From Phlebiopsis flavidoalba (Eukaryota; Basidiomycota; Agaricomycetes; Polyporales; Phanerochaetaceae): a stretch of DNA of 64,000 nt. This document shows positions 48,101-57,941 of the stretch, piece after piece. The notes below the pieces were generated by a model. That model saw only the letters and a list, made by a program, of their open reading frames with translations, searched no databases and was not told the origin of the DNA. The stretch lies in the NCBI GenBank assembly GCA_035772785.1, contig JAOCPU010000008.1:434001-498000 (forward strand), written 5' to 3'. Made by a program: the position numbers and the translations under genes. How positions within the stretch are numbered: the first letter of the stretch is position 1; each line of letters begins with the position of its first letter.

Positions 48101-48720
48101 GAATTGAATAGGGCGGTTATTTGGTCCGATGCCCACGCAGCCTGAGAGAATAACAAGTAAGTTGACAGAGCTGGAAATCTATGCGTCAGAAGAGACTTTC
48201 ACATACCTGAATAAACCAGCTTCTGCGACCACATCCCAGAGAATTAGGTCGGTGTCTTGTGAACCAGAGGCAAGTCTTGCGCCCGCATTGTCGAAAGCCA
48301 ACGCCGTGACGGCCTTCTTGTGACCATTGAACGTTGCAATAACAGAGCCTTCTGTTGCGCTCCAAAGGCGTACAGAACCGTCAGCATAGCCAACAGCAAA
48401 AGGTGTCTTTCTGGGGTGATCGAGTGATGCATGTAACTTCTGCTCTATGCCAGTTTCGTGCCACATTAGCAAGCTATATATTATAAGACACATGAAAATT
48501 CTGTAGAATCATGCTTACACACCATTTGACCTTTCTTCACGTCCCATACTAGTATATCCTCCAAAGCTGGTACGTATGCTAGCTTCCCATCGAAAACCGA
48601 GTTGGAGGACGCGCTTGCCACGAGACCAAAGGCCTCATAGCAAATATTCGGAAAACGACGGTGCAGTGTTTACGAGCAGACGTACCTCTGTGGGTCCGTG
48701 TTTGAGGAACTTTGCACCAT
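45113..48720 (-). CDS. UTP12: U3 snoRNP-associated WD40 protein Utp12/Dip2 (WDR3)
   Basis: Subunit of the nucleolar SSU processome needed for 18S rRNA maturation. Start ATG at 48720; an early intron is followed by [27 protein letters not shown] repeats follow: [61 protein letters not shown] mid-protein helical insert reads [20 protein letters not shown] (near 47580-47640). A second propeller includes [40 protein letters not shown] and the DKMLKYLG region (46171-46410). The C-terminal Utp12 domain gives [33 protein letters not shown] and [20 protein letters not shown], ending [12 protein letters not shown] with TAG 45113-45115. About 940 residues expected. Many indels. Confidence 0.93.
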
Positions 48721-48966
48721 GGTCGCGGAGGAGAACTTCAGAACGAGCGTAATGGGCGCTCAATGGGACGAGCAAAGGCGCTTAGTGGTAAGTAGCCAAT
48801 CAGGAGCAGATATGATCGAATTTTTGGAGTCAGCCCGGATTTGGATGTCGTTGTGCGTGTATGGGCCTGCGGGCTGATGGCAGCCAGGAGCTGGCCAATG
48901 TGCAGCTTTCACGAGATGAGGGAGCACACGCCCACAACTCTGTCCTCGACCACCACCGGGCGGACA
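48721..48966. promoter_or_regulatory. Short divergent promoter, UTP12 and aspartyl aminopeptidase
   Basis: Only about 250 bp separate the two proposed start codons, so the genes must share one bidirectional promoter. No specific element is claimed. Confidence 0.45.
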
Positions 48967-50817
48967 ATGATGATTCCACAGGCTGGCCCAGAGGCAGCCA
49001 CTAGGCTCATTCAACTTCATAAATGCGTCCCCCACGCCCTTCCACGCAGTGCGTACCGCTGCAACTAGGCTTGAGCAGGCGGGATTCCGTAAGGTGTGCT
49101 ACAGTCGTGTCGGATCCCTATGCTAAGCACCAAATAATCGATGGTATGAACTCAGATCAGGGAAGCAGATGAATGGGATGGTGTCCTCCAGCCTGGAGGC
49201 AAATATTATCTCACCAGGTGAGTAACTAGTGGTCGGGATTTACATTGAGATTCCCATCTAACAGACTCCAGAAACCAGAGTGCTCTTCTCGCATTCACCC
49301 TCCCCCAAAGTGGAAACGTGTCCCGGTGTCGGTCTCTCCATAGTTGCTACGCATATTGACAGCCCTAACCTGCGCGTATGCATCGTTGAATGTATCATCC
49401 ACTGGTGCAGTGCTTACCGTAGATTAGGTCCGTCCAGTGTCCAAGAAGACTAAGTTTGGCTATCTCCAAGTAGGTGTTGAGACCTACGGAGGAGGGATCT
49501 GGCATTCTTGGTTTCGATAGAGACCTTTTCTTCTTGCTGGCCGTATCGTCCTTGCGGACAAGAACGGAGGCTTCACCTCAAAGCTCATCAAGGATTGACC
49601 GTCCTCTACTCCGGATACCCACCCTTGCGATTCATTGTGAGCTCTTTCATTCGTGTAATTTGACGGATCACGTCTCTTTTCTGACCATGCACACAGTGGA
49701 TAGGGGAGTCAACGACGGCTTCAAGTTCAACAGGGAAACAGAATTTGTCCCTATCGCGGTCTGGTTGAGAACGAGTTGAACTCGGACAAGCCCGCGGAGA
49801 AGGGGACTGGAGCTTCCAGCATCCAGAACAATCACCACCCCGCTTGCTTGCAGTCCTTTCCGAAGAACTCTCCGTCTCCCCCGAAGAGATTCACGATTTT
49901 GAACTGTAGGCTCCACTCCTCCTCCGACATATTTCACACTAACCAAAATGTCAGTCATCTATACGACGTCTGCAACCAGCTACCTTTGCGGGTTTAAACA
50001 ACGAGTTTGTCTTTGCGCCCCGGCTGGATAACCAGTTCTCATCGTGAGTTATCGCGGATTTGGCCCGTTGGTGTGAAGTGTTGACCCCGTCTAGCTTTGC
50101 CGCTGTGGAGGCAATTGTGGGTCACGCTTCCACACAGTCTTTCCCTACATTGGAAGGCAACGTCAATTGCATTGCACTTTTTAACCATGAGGAGATCGGG
50201 TCGGTTTCCTCCTCCGGCGCAGAGTCTTCGCTCATTCCCTCTCTTCTCCACCGACTCTCCCCTACCCCGCAAGCATTGGCTCAGTCTATTGCACGCTCGT
50301 TCTTGATCAGCTCAGATGTCGGTCATGCCATCCATCCCAACTACAGTTCAAAACACGAGGAGAATCATGCACCGAAGATGAACGGTGGTGTGGTTATCAA
50401 GACCCAACGCGAGCCAACGTTACGCCAGCGACTCTATCGGTAGTTTCGTTGTCAAGAAGCTTATTGAACGAAAGGGTGGAAATGTTCAAGAGTTCGAGGT
50501 TCGCAACGACATGTAGGTACTATATTCGCTAATTGTGGGCACCTCTAATCTGCGATTTCCTCTAGTGCTTGCGGATCGACTGTCGGGCCTATGCTTTCCA
50601 AGATAGGCATCAGAACCGTCGATGTTGGCGTTGGCATTCTCTCCATGCACTCGATCCGTGAACAATGTGGTGCAAAGACCCACAGAACCTCATCGATCTA
50701 TTCTCAGCGCTCTTTGACGGGTTCGCGGCGTTGGACAAGGACTTGACCAGTAGATTAGCGATTCTATGGTATCCAATATACACGCGTATGGCAAAGCTAG
50801 CACAAGAGCAACAATGA
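48967..50817 (+). CDS. Aspartyl aminopeptidase (M18 family)
   Basis: Cytosolic dinuclear-zinc exopeptidase that removes N-terminal Asp/Glu. Start at 48967 ([15 protein letters not shown]); after a slip [20 protein letters not shown]. Then [24 protein letters not shown] (about 49330-49375) with the metal-site His-x-Asp, the [18 protein letters not shown] block, [27 protein letters not shown] and [16 protein letters not shown]. The C-terminal half gives [34 protein letters not shown] (catalytic Glu pair at 50182-50202), [60 protein letters not shown] and [14 protein letters not shown], then [21 protein letters not shown] 50815-50817, 18 bp before the convergent IMP4 end. Introns at about 49225, 50043 and 50514. 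Confidence 0.93.
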
Positions 50818-50835
50818 AAAAGGGAACACAACTGA

Positions 50836-52150
50836 TTACCGACGGGCTTTTTTTTTTTCCGCTTGGGGGGCTCGTTTGGTTCGTCTTGTGCCGTCGGTTC
50901 CTGGACGCAGTGCAGGCCCCGTCAGGAGATTCCGCTTTTTTGCTGTACGCGAGTAGTGTGATAGCACCCATTCCTTGTCTGCTTCGATTTGCTCTATAGT
51001 GCCTAACCGGATTTCGTACGCTGTGAAGTCATATGGGTACACGGCCGTGTGAAATATCATGGTGAGACGTACGCTTCATTTCAAACCGCGGCCCAACCTC
51101 AGCTAGTTGTACCTGCTTTGGTGGGATCTTGACAAAAACGTGGTGCCTGGGGGAATTCTTCCCTTGTGTTTAGTTGCTGTCAAAATCGAGACTCGTTTTA
51201 TTAATGCACCTGAATGAGATGAATCATCTTCGTTCGGTGCAAAATGTCATGACACGTTTACTATCTTCCTTGGGCACGGGAAAATAAATATTTCAAGACA
51301 TCTCGTATCCGTTCACCTAGCTTTGAAGAGAAGTTCTCGAAGATGAGGTGCGGGTATTGTTCTGAGACGGTCGAGTTCTTGTAAGAACTCTATGTCATGG
51401 CGAGAGAGAGACATTGTTCAGGGTGAAGAAAACACGGAATGTTTCCCCCCTCAAGGTCCATGAGGGAAGTGGGAAACAATCATGGCGTCTGGCCGGGTGG
51501 AAAGGTTAGACAAGGGTAATGGAATAACAAGAATCACTCACCAGCGGACACCACGGTGCTCATGTAGAATAACGAGGTCTGTGACATCATTTGCTCTGCA
51601 TGCAATCCGCTAGCTCCTTAACGACGTAATTTCCTCGATTTATCCGGTGTGTGAATTGGGAAACACAAGACGCATTTCCTTCCAGGAACTTAGTGCTCAG
51701 TCTGTTGCGGTATTTTTGAAGCCACTTACTTTGGCAAACTGCAGCAGTTTTGAGCTGGGGTCTCTCTTGATGTTTTGTGACAATGATTTTTGGGTCCATT
51801 ATTCCTGCTCTCGAGTACTCGTTGTCTCGACATGACTGGTTGGCTCTTGATTTTGCTTTAGTCTAATTTGCTTGCTGAGCAGAACTCTATATAAAACGCA
51901 CCTGCCTGGGCCTCGTCGAATGCAAGGTCCCGTCCAAGCTCCTTTGCGTTCTTTCTCAACTCGGTGGGAAGAGCTTTTCCCTGACGCAAGTGCATCTTTG
52001 ACCTGCTGCTTCCGTTCCCAAGTCTGCCGCTCTTGCGCTTCAAGCGACTTTGCGTAGATATATTGACGTCGTTCACGTGCTTGTCGTCGTATCTGGGTAA
52101 GCAATGCTGAGGTATCCATGAATTGTGAATAGAACTCTTGCGCGCACCAT
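50836..52150 (-). CDS. IMP4: U3 snoRNP protein Imp4 (Brix domain)
   Basis: Component of the Mpp10-Imp3-Imp4 module of the SSU processome. The first coding exon is probably just ATG (52148-52150) followed by an intron with GTGCGC donor, giving [19 protein letters not shown] after the acceptor TTACCCAG; alternatively translation starts at the in-frame ATG at 52119. Next [40 protein letters not shown], then the Brix domain: [38 protein letters not shown], intron, [77 protein letters not shown], intron, [20 protein letters not shown] and [13 protein letters not shown]. The family usually ends here; the frame runs on 25 codons into an A-rich Lys/Arg tail, probably a lost stop. Confidence 0.92.
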
Positions 52151-52440
52151 GATCGTGATGAGGTTGGCGGAAATGTAGTCGTGTACGCAATACAGCAAGA
52201 GAGAGCAAACTAGAAACAAGCCGTGAAGCCAAGCTACTTTTTCGCGCGATCTAATCTCGGCCTCAGATTCGATCGGGGACCAGATGAAGCGCCCAAGACA
52301 CAGATGGCGACGCACGCCGCAGTGGAAAACAGCTGCAAGGCGATTGTAGTGTTGAGCAATCTAATGATGACCTAACGAGCTACACAAGAAGTCAGGCACA
52401 CGCCCACAGACTCTGCACATACACAAAACCACGGAGTTTA

Positions 52441-52732
52441 TTAGTGGCGTAAATAAATCACAGATAGCCTTAAGAATGCCCACACAAGCCCGATGGCACA
52501 GTATACGCTAGTTAGCATCAGAGGTAGGAACTCGAGAGCAGACTCTGGTTCCACGGGGGCGTCACCGCCCGGCGTACAGGCGTTTACTGTCTGCACATCC
52601 CTTGACAGTTTGAGCTATTCGAGATGTGCGAGCTCGTATAAGTATTGGGAAGAGAGTAACGAAAAAGCCTGGAAGAATAGCGAAGCCGGCAATGTATAGA
52701 CGATAAAAAGAAGAGAAAAAAAAAAAGGAAAA

Positions 52733-52764
<32 letters not shown>

Positions 52765-54757
52765 AAAAAAAAAAAAAATAGACGTTCTAATCCGTCTAAA
52801 AGAACCCATTGAAGTGACGTCGGGAACCTGAGAGACAATTAGCCGAAGATCTCGTAAAGGGTTGTGGTTTGCTGACTCGTATACACGCTTTGCTGAGAGG
52901 CTGAATGGTGAGAGCCGCCCATATTGTGGAGTAACAAATCTTCACAAATGTTTCTAGCATATGTGTTTAGTCATCGTGAGAATTTGTTGCGGGACAAAAC
53001 CCGCTTACCCGCAGGCGTAAATATTAGCGGGTGAATAATGAATATACCCCGCTAACCGAGGCGATCGTGAATGTTCTGAAATAGGCGTTGTTTTCTGCCG
53101 CTAGAAGGCTGCTCGCAGGTTGAGTCTCACATTAATGTGTGATCAAGTAGTCAGGCGCACCTCAACGGTACGAGGACCAAAAGGATGGCCTTTTCATGCA
53201 CATGCCAGCCGAACATGTACGACGTATAACCACATAATGTCAGCGCTGTGACGAACGACTTGTACGTGGGGTCACGCCATAGTTTTAGTCAAGAATATCT
53301 ACTTGTGTTGCTCAGCGTGTCTGTAGGCAAACGAAGCGAAGAGCTAGACCCACCACCTGGAACGCTACGGTAATGTAGCAAATGTGTGAATCGGCTTGAC
53401 GTTGGGGATTATGGCAAAAACAGTATCGCCGACTAGCCCTCTAGACGTGTGACGCAACCCCGGATTTCATTGAGTGTTGAAAAAAGGCGCTGAAATATTG
53501 AACTATCTGGGCTTCTGGGGCCTTCGCATTCGTGAGATATTGTGTGATATGCTAAGAGATGGGCCCTACCTTTGAGAAGGACTCGATCGATGCAGGTAAC
53601 CAGAGCCCACGCATTTGGTGCCCAAATACGCGTGGTTAAGACCTCGAGTGAATGGAAACAAGCGGCTTAGCAGTTGTGGAAGCTGTCCCATCAAGAGGAA
53701 CGGTCCCAAAGACGCAAGGAAACACAATGATGACTGCGTTGGCGAGGGACAAAAATCGAGAAGGTAGCAGCTCTCCCGACGGCGAGAGGCAGAAAGCGCG
53801 CAGTAAGTAAACAAAGTAAGCCCGGCTAGGAACGTGTGTAAGTCTGGGAGATGCATCGCGAAAATACGCACTCACGGCAAGATACATGTAGATGTGCTTG
53901 AAATTGAGCAAGATGCGAATAGAAAACCACTCGCAAGCTTTATTGCCCTAAGTTGAGAGGGGTTTAGAGCTTAGTATGAAAGTTTGTGAGGCATCATTCC
54001 AGACTCACATTTCGCGCCATGAGAACTGACCACAACAGAATGCCAAACATGAACCCGTTGTATTGAAAGTGAATATGGTCAATAATAAGGAACCCTGGGT
54101 GTAGGAACAGCGACGCGGAAATGATGCGTTGCATCGGTGGGTCAACGGCACCCCTATTGTAAATCTGACAACCTCAATAAAGCAGAAGATGGATGCGTTT
54201 TCTCGGAACTCACCTTTGCAAAGCGATTGCTAGCACTAGCTCTGTGATAACGACAGTCATCGCTCTTTGATACGCTACAACCGACCACACGCGCCGTAGT
54301 TGAGGGTTCGCGAGCTCGACGATCTTCGGGTCAATGAAGTAACGCCGGTATGGAGAGTAGCTTCTCGAAGTAAGCAAAGAATGGGGATAGTCGAGTGCTA
54401 TATGGAGAAGTCTTCAGCAAAGAGGATGGTAGTCATGCGGATAAACATACTCCACTCAGAGGTTTGTCTAGAAGATAGATGAGTGTATGATGCTCAGCAT
54501 CCTCACGAAGACTTACGTCGTAATATACCATTTTGGAGATGGGTAATGAGTGTGTGATGGCAAGCCAATTTCGATGAACCTCGAAGTCGGTGGACCGGCT
54601 AGTTGTGTTCAATAGAGGAAATTGTTTATTACAGACGTACGGGGAGATAACACAGTTGTACCTACTATGCAGGAAAGAGGAGTAGCTTGAGACAGGTCGA
54701 AGCGAAGAGTATATCCCACTCAAAAGGGGTCACGTCCTGTAGCCCAGCTGTAGACAT
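52441..54757 (-). CDS. ALG8: ALG8-type dolichyl-P-glucose alpha-1,3-glucosyltransferase
   Basis: ER membrane enzyme that adds the second glucose to the lipid-linked N-glycan precursor. Start at 54757: [30 protein letters not shown], intron, [20 protein letters not shown] with SK and YYD, the expected lumenal catalytic loop (ALG6/ALG8 type), then [56 protein letters not shown] and LMARN. Central exons give [49 protein letters not shown] and TRGLNHAY, a typical ALG8 signature, then [18 protein letters not shown]. The end reads LLDGLERL, a poly-T tract, [35 protein letters not shown] and [11 protein letters not shown] 52441-52443. Multiple membrane segments. The poly-T tract is described separately. 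Confidence 0.92.
52703..52784 (-). mobile_element. 82-bp T-rich insertion in ALG8 flanked by 7-bp direct repeat
   Basis: On the ALG8 strand this is an almost pure T tract with a few C residues, bounded on both sides by CGTCTAT (plus-strand ATAGACG at 52696-52702 and 52778-52784). Removing one repeat plus the tract (52703-52784) restores a continuous family-like sequence, [12 protein letters not shown]. The 82-bp length is not a multiple of three, so it breaks the frame. It lacks GT-AG ends. The structure resembles an insertion with target-site duplication; slippage or basecalling noise are alternatives. The element type is inferred. Confidence 0.4.
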
Positions 54758-55119
54758 TTATCATTCGGGCCCATCCTATCTTGCTCTCCGTGTGGGTGTG
54801 TCTCTTCGGGTTCCACAGACTCGCTTGAGCGCACCGGCTCCTCGCTGAAGGTCGTTCGTTATGGCCAGTGACGCGGTGTTTAACTTGTGTACCCTCTGCA
54901 TACCCCTAGCTATCCCAGCAGCAGACGCCCTCTGTGGCCTGTAAGAGAGAAAGAGGGGATGGGTCAGGACCGAGCGAAAGGGTAGGGAGTTATGACGAGA
55001 CGAAAGCACTAGTCAAACGCTGAGCTGGACGATGTTCCCACGTGTTCACAGACGCGTGTACTTAGACGCGACGGGAGCGTGAGGGCGCAGCTGATGCTAA
55101 GTTCGACTGACGAGCCACA
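54758..55119. promoter_or_regulatory. Divergent promoter region between ALG8 and VMA21
   Basis: About 360 bp upstream of both start codons. A 77-codon minus ORF (54776-55009) runs through it without a recognisable motif. No specific element is claimed. Confidence 0.45.
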
Positions 55120-55508
55120 ATGAGCGAGCAAGTCGCTCCCACAAACATTATCGCACAGACTGCAGATCACAGGTATGTATCAAGGGACTGTCTCTATACC
55201 TATCCCTTTGACGCTGAAGCTAGCGGCGTACTCTTTAAACTTGTGGCATTCACCGCGGCGCTTGCTATTGCGCCTTTGTCCTCATACTTCCTCTCTCAGC
55301 ATTACATTTGGAAAGGTAATCACCATGCAAGCGGTACAAAATTTGGCTTATACCAATTCAATTGGCTCCAGGAAACTCTACATATGCAGCCATCACGGCC
55401 ATAGTTGCCGCAAACACAGTTCTTGTGGCCTACATCTTTGTGTCCCTCAAAGAGGAACAGAGAGCTACCAAGGGTTCTCAAAAGAGCGACACCAAAAAGA
55501 CTCAATGA
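55120..55508 (+). CDS. VMA21: V-ATPase assembly factor VMA21
   Basis: Small ER membrane chaperone for assembly of the V0 sector of the vacuolar H+-ATPase. This is the cleanest gene in the window: exons 55120-55172, 55224-55315 and 55372-55508 join without any correction across GTATGT...CTAG and GTAATC...CCAG introns to give 93 residues. The sequence starts MSEQVAPTNIIAQTADHSGV and has membrane helix 1 LFKLVAFTAALAIAPLSSYF, the short loop LSQHYIWKGNSTYAA and helix 2 ITAIVAANTVLVAYIFVSL. It ends KSDTKKTQ. Two helices, size and a Lys-rich cytosolic C-terminus suitable for ER retrieval match the family. Confidence 0.95.
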
Positions 55509-55857
55509 TTGGATCTCTGTGGTGGGGCTCTACGTTCTTGGATTTGCTCTATACCCATGAGGTCATGAATAAAACTGTTCAACGTGCAACGTTCAACCTT
55601 GGCACACACGGTGTGAAAGTAAGTACTTTGTGACAATTCTTACACCTCAGTTGGCTCAAACAAACAATTGAAGTCCAGCGTAAATTCGAATCTAGTCTAA
55701 TGTTACAGAGATGCTATATATAAACGATAACAAACTATGAGAGCAAATATTTATCGAGACGGATATGCGAGATATAATCATGTGTCGCAGCGAGCCGAGA
55801 GAGATGGGTGTCGCGAATAATGTACGATATAGAGTAAGGATGACTACACAAACACGT
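55509..55857. other. Convergent 3' spacer between VMA21 and RNR small-subunit gene
   Basis: About 350 bp between two convergent genes. The first part continues an ORF across the VMA21 stop in another frame (shadow). AT-rich from 55670, typical of 3' regions. No gene recognised. Confidence 0.5.
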
Positions 55858-57390
55858 CTAAAAGTCCTCGTCAAGGGAGCTGTGCAGTCTGGTCAGTAGG
55901 TGGTCGATGTAGATAGAAGGGACACGCACAAAGTCTTCGATGAAGTCACCTCTGCCTTGGTACTCTGCGCCGAGGTGTTAACACCTGCCTTTAGAGTAGT
56001 CCGACACACGCTTCTCGAAGAAGTTGGTCTTGCCCTGTAGCGAGATCATGTCCATGAAGTCGAAGGGGTTGGTAACGTTATAGTTCTTCTCGCCACCAAG
56101 GGCGACTAGCAGACGGTCGGCGACGAACTCAATGTATTGGCACATGAGTTTAGCGTTCATTCCGATGAGGGAGACCGGAAGAGCATCTGGAATAATTGTC
56201 AGACCTCAAACGACACGAGCGAGAACATAAATACCAGTCAAGAACTCTTGTTCAATGGTAACGGCCTCGACGACAATCCTGCGGCGGACGACGACTTCGG
56301 GTGAGGCCGGCGCTTGAGATGAGAGAAAAGGAGGCAGGCGAAATCGGTGTGCATGCCCTCGTCACGACTGATGAGCTCGTTGGAGAAGGTCAAGCCGGGC
56401 ATGAGACCGCGCTTCTTAAGCCAGAAGATCGAAGCGAAAGAGCCGGAAAAGAATATACCCTCGACGGCAGCGAAGGCGACAAGGCGCTCGGCGAAGGAAG
56501 ACTTCTCATCAGCGATCCAGCGGAGGGCCCAGTCAGCCTTTTTTCTTGATACAGGGGATGGTCTCGATAGCATCGAAGAGGAACTCGCGTTGCTTGGGGT
56601 CCTTGATATAAGTGTCGATGAGTAGGGAGTAAGTCTCGGAGTGAATGTTCTTCCATCATGATCTGGAAACCGTAGAAGCAACGGGCCTCAGCGATTTGAA
56701 CCTCGTTGGAGAAACGCTCGAGTAGGTTCTCATTGACGATACCGTCGGACGCAGCGAAGAAGGCGAGCACGTGTGAGATGAAGTGGCGCTCATTGTCGTT
56801 GAGACGGTTGGTCCAGTCATGAAGATCCTTGGACAAGTCCATTTCTTCCGCGGTCCAGAACGACGCCTCAGCCTTCTTGTACATTTGCCAGATCTATGGA
56901 CACGTTCAGAGCCATATGTAAGGAGTGTGTGGGAGACGCGTACCTCGTGATATTGAATAGGGAAAAGGACAAAACGGCGCTTAGACTCGATAAGAAGAGG
57001 CTCCATGTCTGAAATCGCGTCGAGTAGGGATCAGGACGCGTCGAAAAATTTTCCAAGACACGACTCACGTTTCCGGTAAGGTAACATCGCCGACCCATCG
57101 CTGCCTCAGGGCGTCGAGGTCTTCCACCTCGGACTTGAAGTCATCTGCAGACTTCTTGGACTTCGTATCCTCAAGACTGAGGGCTTCAATCTTGACACGC
57201 TTGTTGGGACTGTTCAGTGACAGCTCGTCGAAGGCCTTCGCGGTCTTAGCAATGCAATACAGTATCAGACGACGCGTCGACTACGGTCAAACCCGACGAT
57301 ACTCACCCTCTTTGACGGGGAGATCTTGCTCGAGCTTGTGAAGAAGGGCTCTGGCGACATGGCACGGGTGGGAGTACGAAGACCAGACAT
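55858..57390 (-). CDS. RNR2: Ribonucleotide reductase small subunit (R2), copy 1
   Basis: Makes the diiron-tyrosyl radical needed to reduce ribonucleotides to dNTPs. Start ATG 57390: [17 protein letters not shown], intron 1, [39 protein letters not shown], intron 2, [20 protein letters not shown], intron 3, [19 protein letters not shown] (first metal Asp). [19 protein letters not shown] precedes [12 protein letters not shown] and, after one inserted base, the ENIHSETY metal/radical-Tyr motif; then [19 protein letters not shown] and [19 protein letters not shown] (remaining metal Glu/His). [20 protein letters not shown] and RVSDYSKAG lead to a last intron at 55880-55929 (GTGCGT...ACAG) and the end TFSLDEDF, TAG 55858-55860, the conserved tail that docks on the large subunit. 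About 410 residues. Confidence 0.94.
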
Positions 57391-57941
57391 GGTTGAAGTA
57401 TCGATACAAGAGATATGTGGATAGTACAGGGGTTAGCGCGAGGCAGAAGGGAGAGATGGTCGTGGTGTGCGATAGAGAGAGGGCCAGCGAAATTCGGCGC
57501 CTTTTATGCCGCCCGCTGGCTTTACGCGTTGTTTTGCCCTTTCAACATGAGCGTGTCGTGTTTGTTTGCGCATGTTATCGCGCCTCTCGTTGACTGCTGC
57601 CATTATCGGCCGAAATTTTTCTCAGGCGGAACGGGCCGCGGCCACATCGACGGCAGCTCCGGAGTCCGGACACCGGCGCGGTAATTGACAATTGTGACTC
57701 AGGCGCCTGTGGCACGTGATGCTGTGGGGCGCGTCCGTGACGGTGTGACAGAGCGCGATTCATTTTAGTCTGGGGCCGCCACTGCGGCGGAGGAAACAAA
57801 AAACACGTTCATTTCCACCATGACTGTCCACCACTGACATCCCACAGAGCAATTACTACCAGATCATCGCTTCGTCTAGCGAGATATGCTCACAGAATTG
57901 TACTGGTACCGGGGGTGTCTACCATTTTCCAGCGTTAGCGA
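57391..57941. promoter_or_regulatory. Bidirectional promoter of the two RNR small-subunit genes
   Basis: About 550 bp between the two divergent start codons. It contains ACGCGT at 57524-57529, the core of the MluI cell-cycle box bound by MBF in ascomycetes. Three further ACGCGT hexamers lie in introns of the minus-strand gene (56936-56941, 57036-57041, 57272-57277). G1/S control through MBF-like factors is therefore an inference, consistent with RNR biology. Confidence 0.45.

Noticed and set aside
52584..52838. Poly-Phe ORFs in the ALG8 region as a separate transmembrane protein
   Set aside because: They are readings of the T-rich insertion; flanking residues belong to ALG8.
54776..55009. 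77-codon ORF between ALG8 and VMA21 as a mitochondrial protein
   Set aside because: Arg/Ser-rich look is suggestive, but it fills the shared promoter and has no recognised domain.
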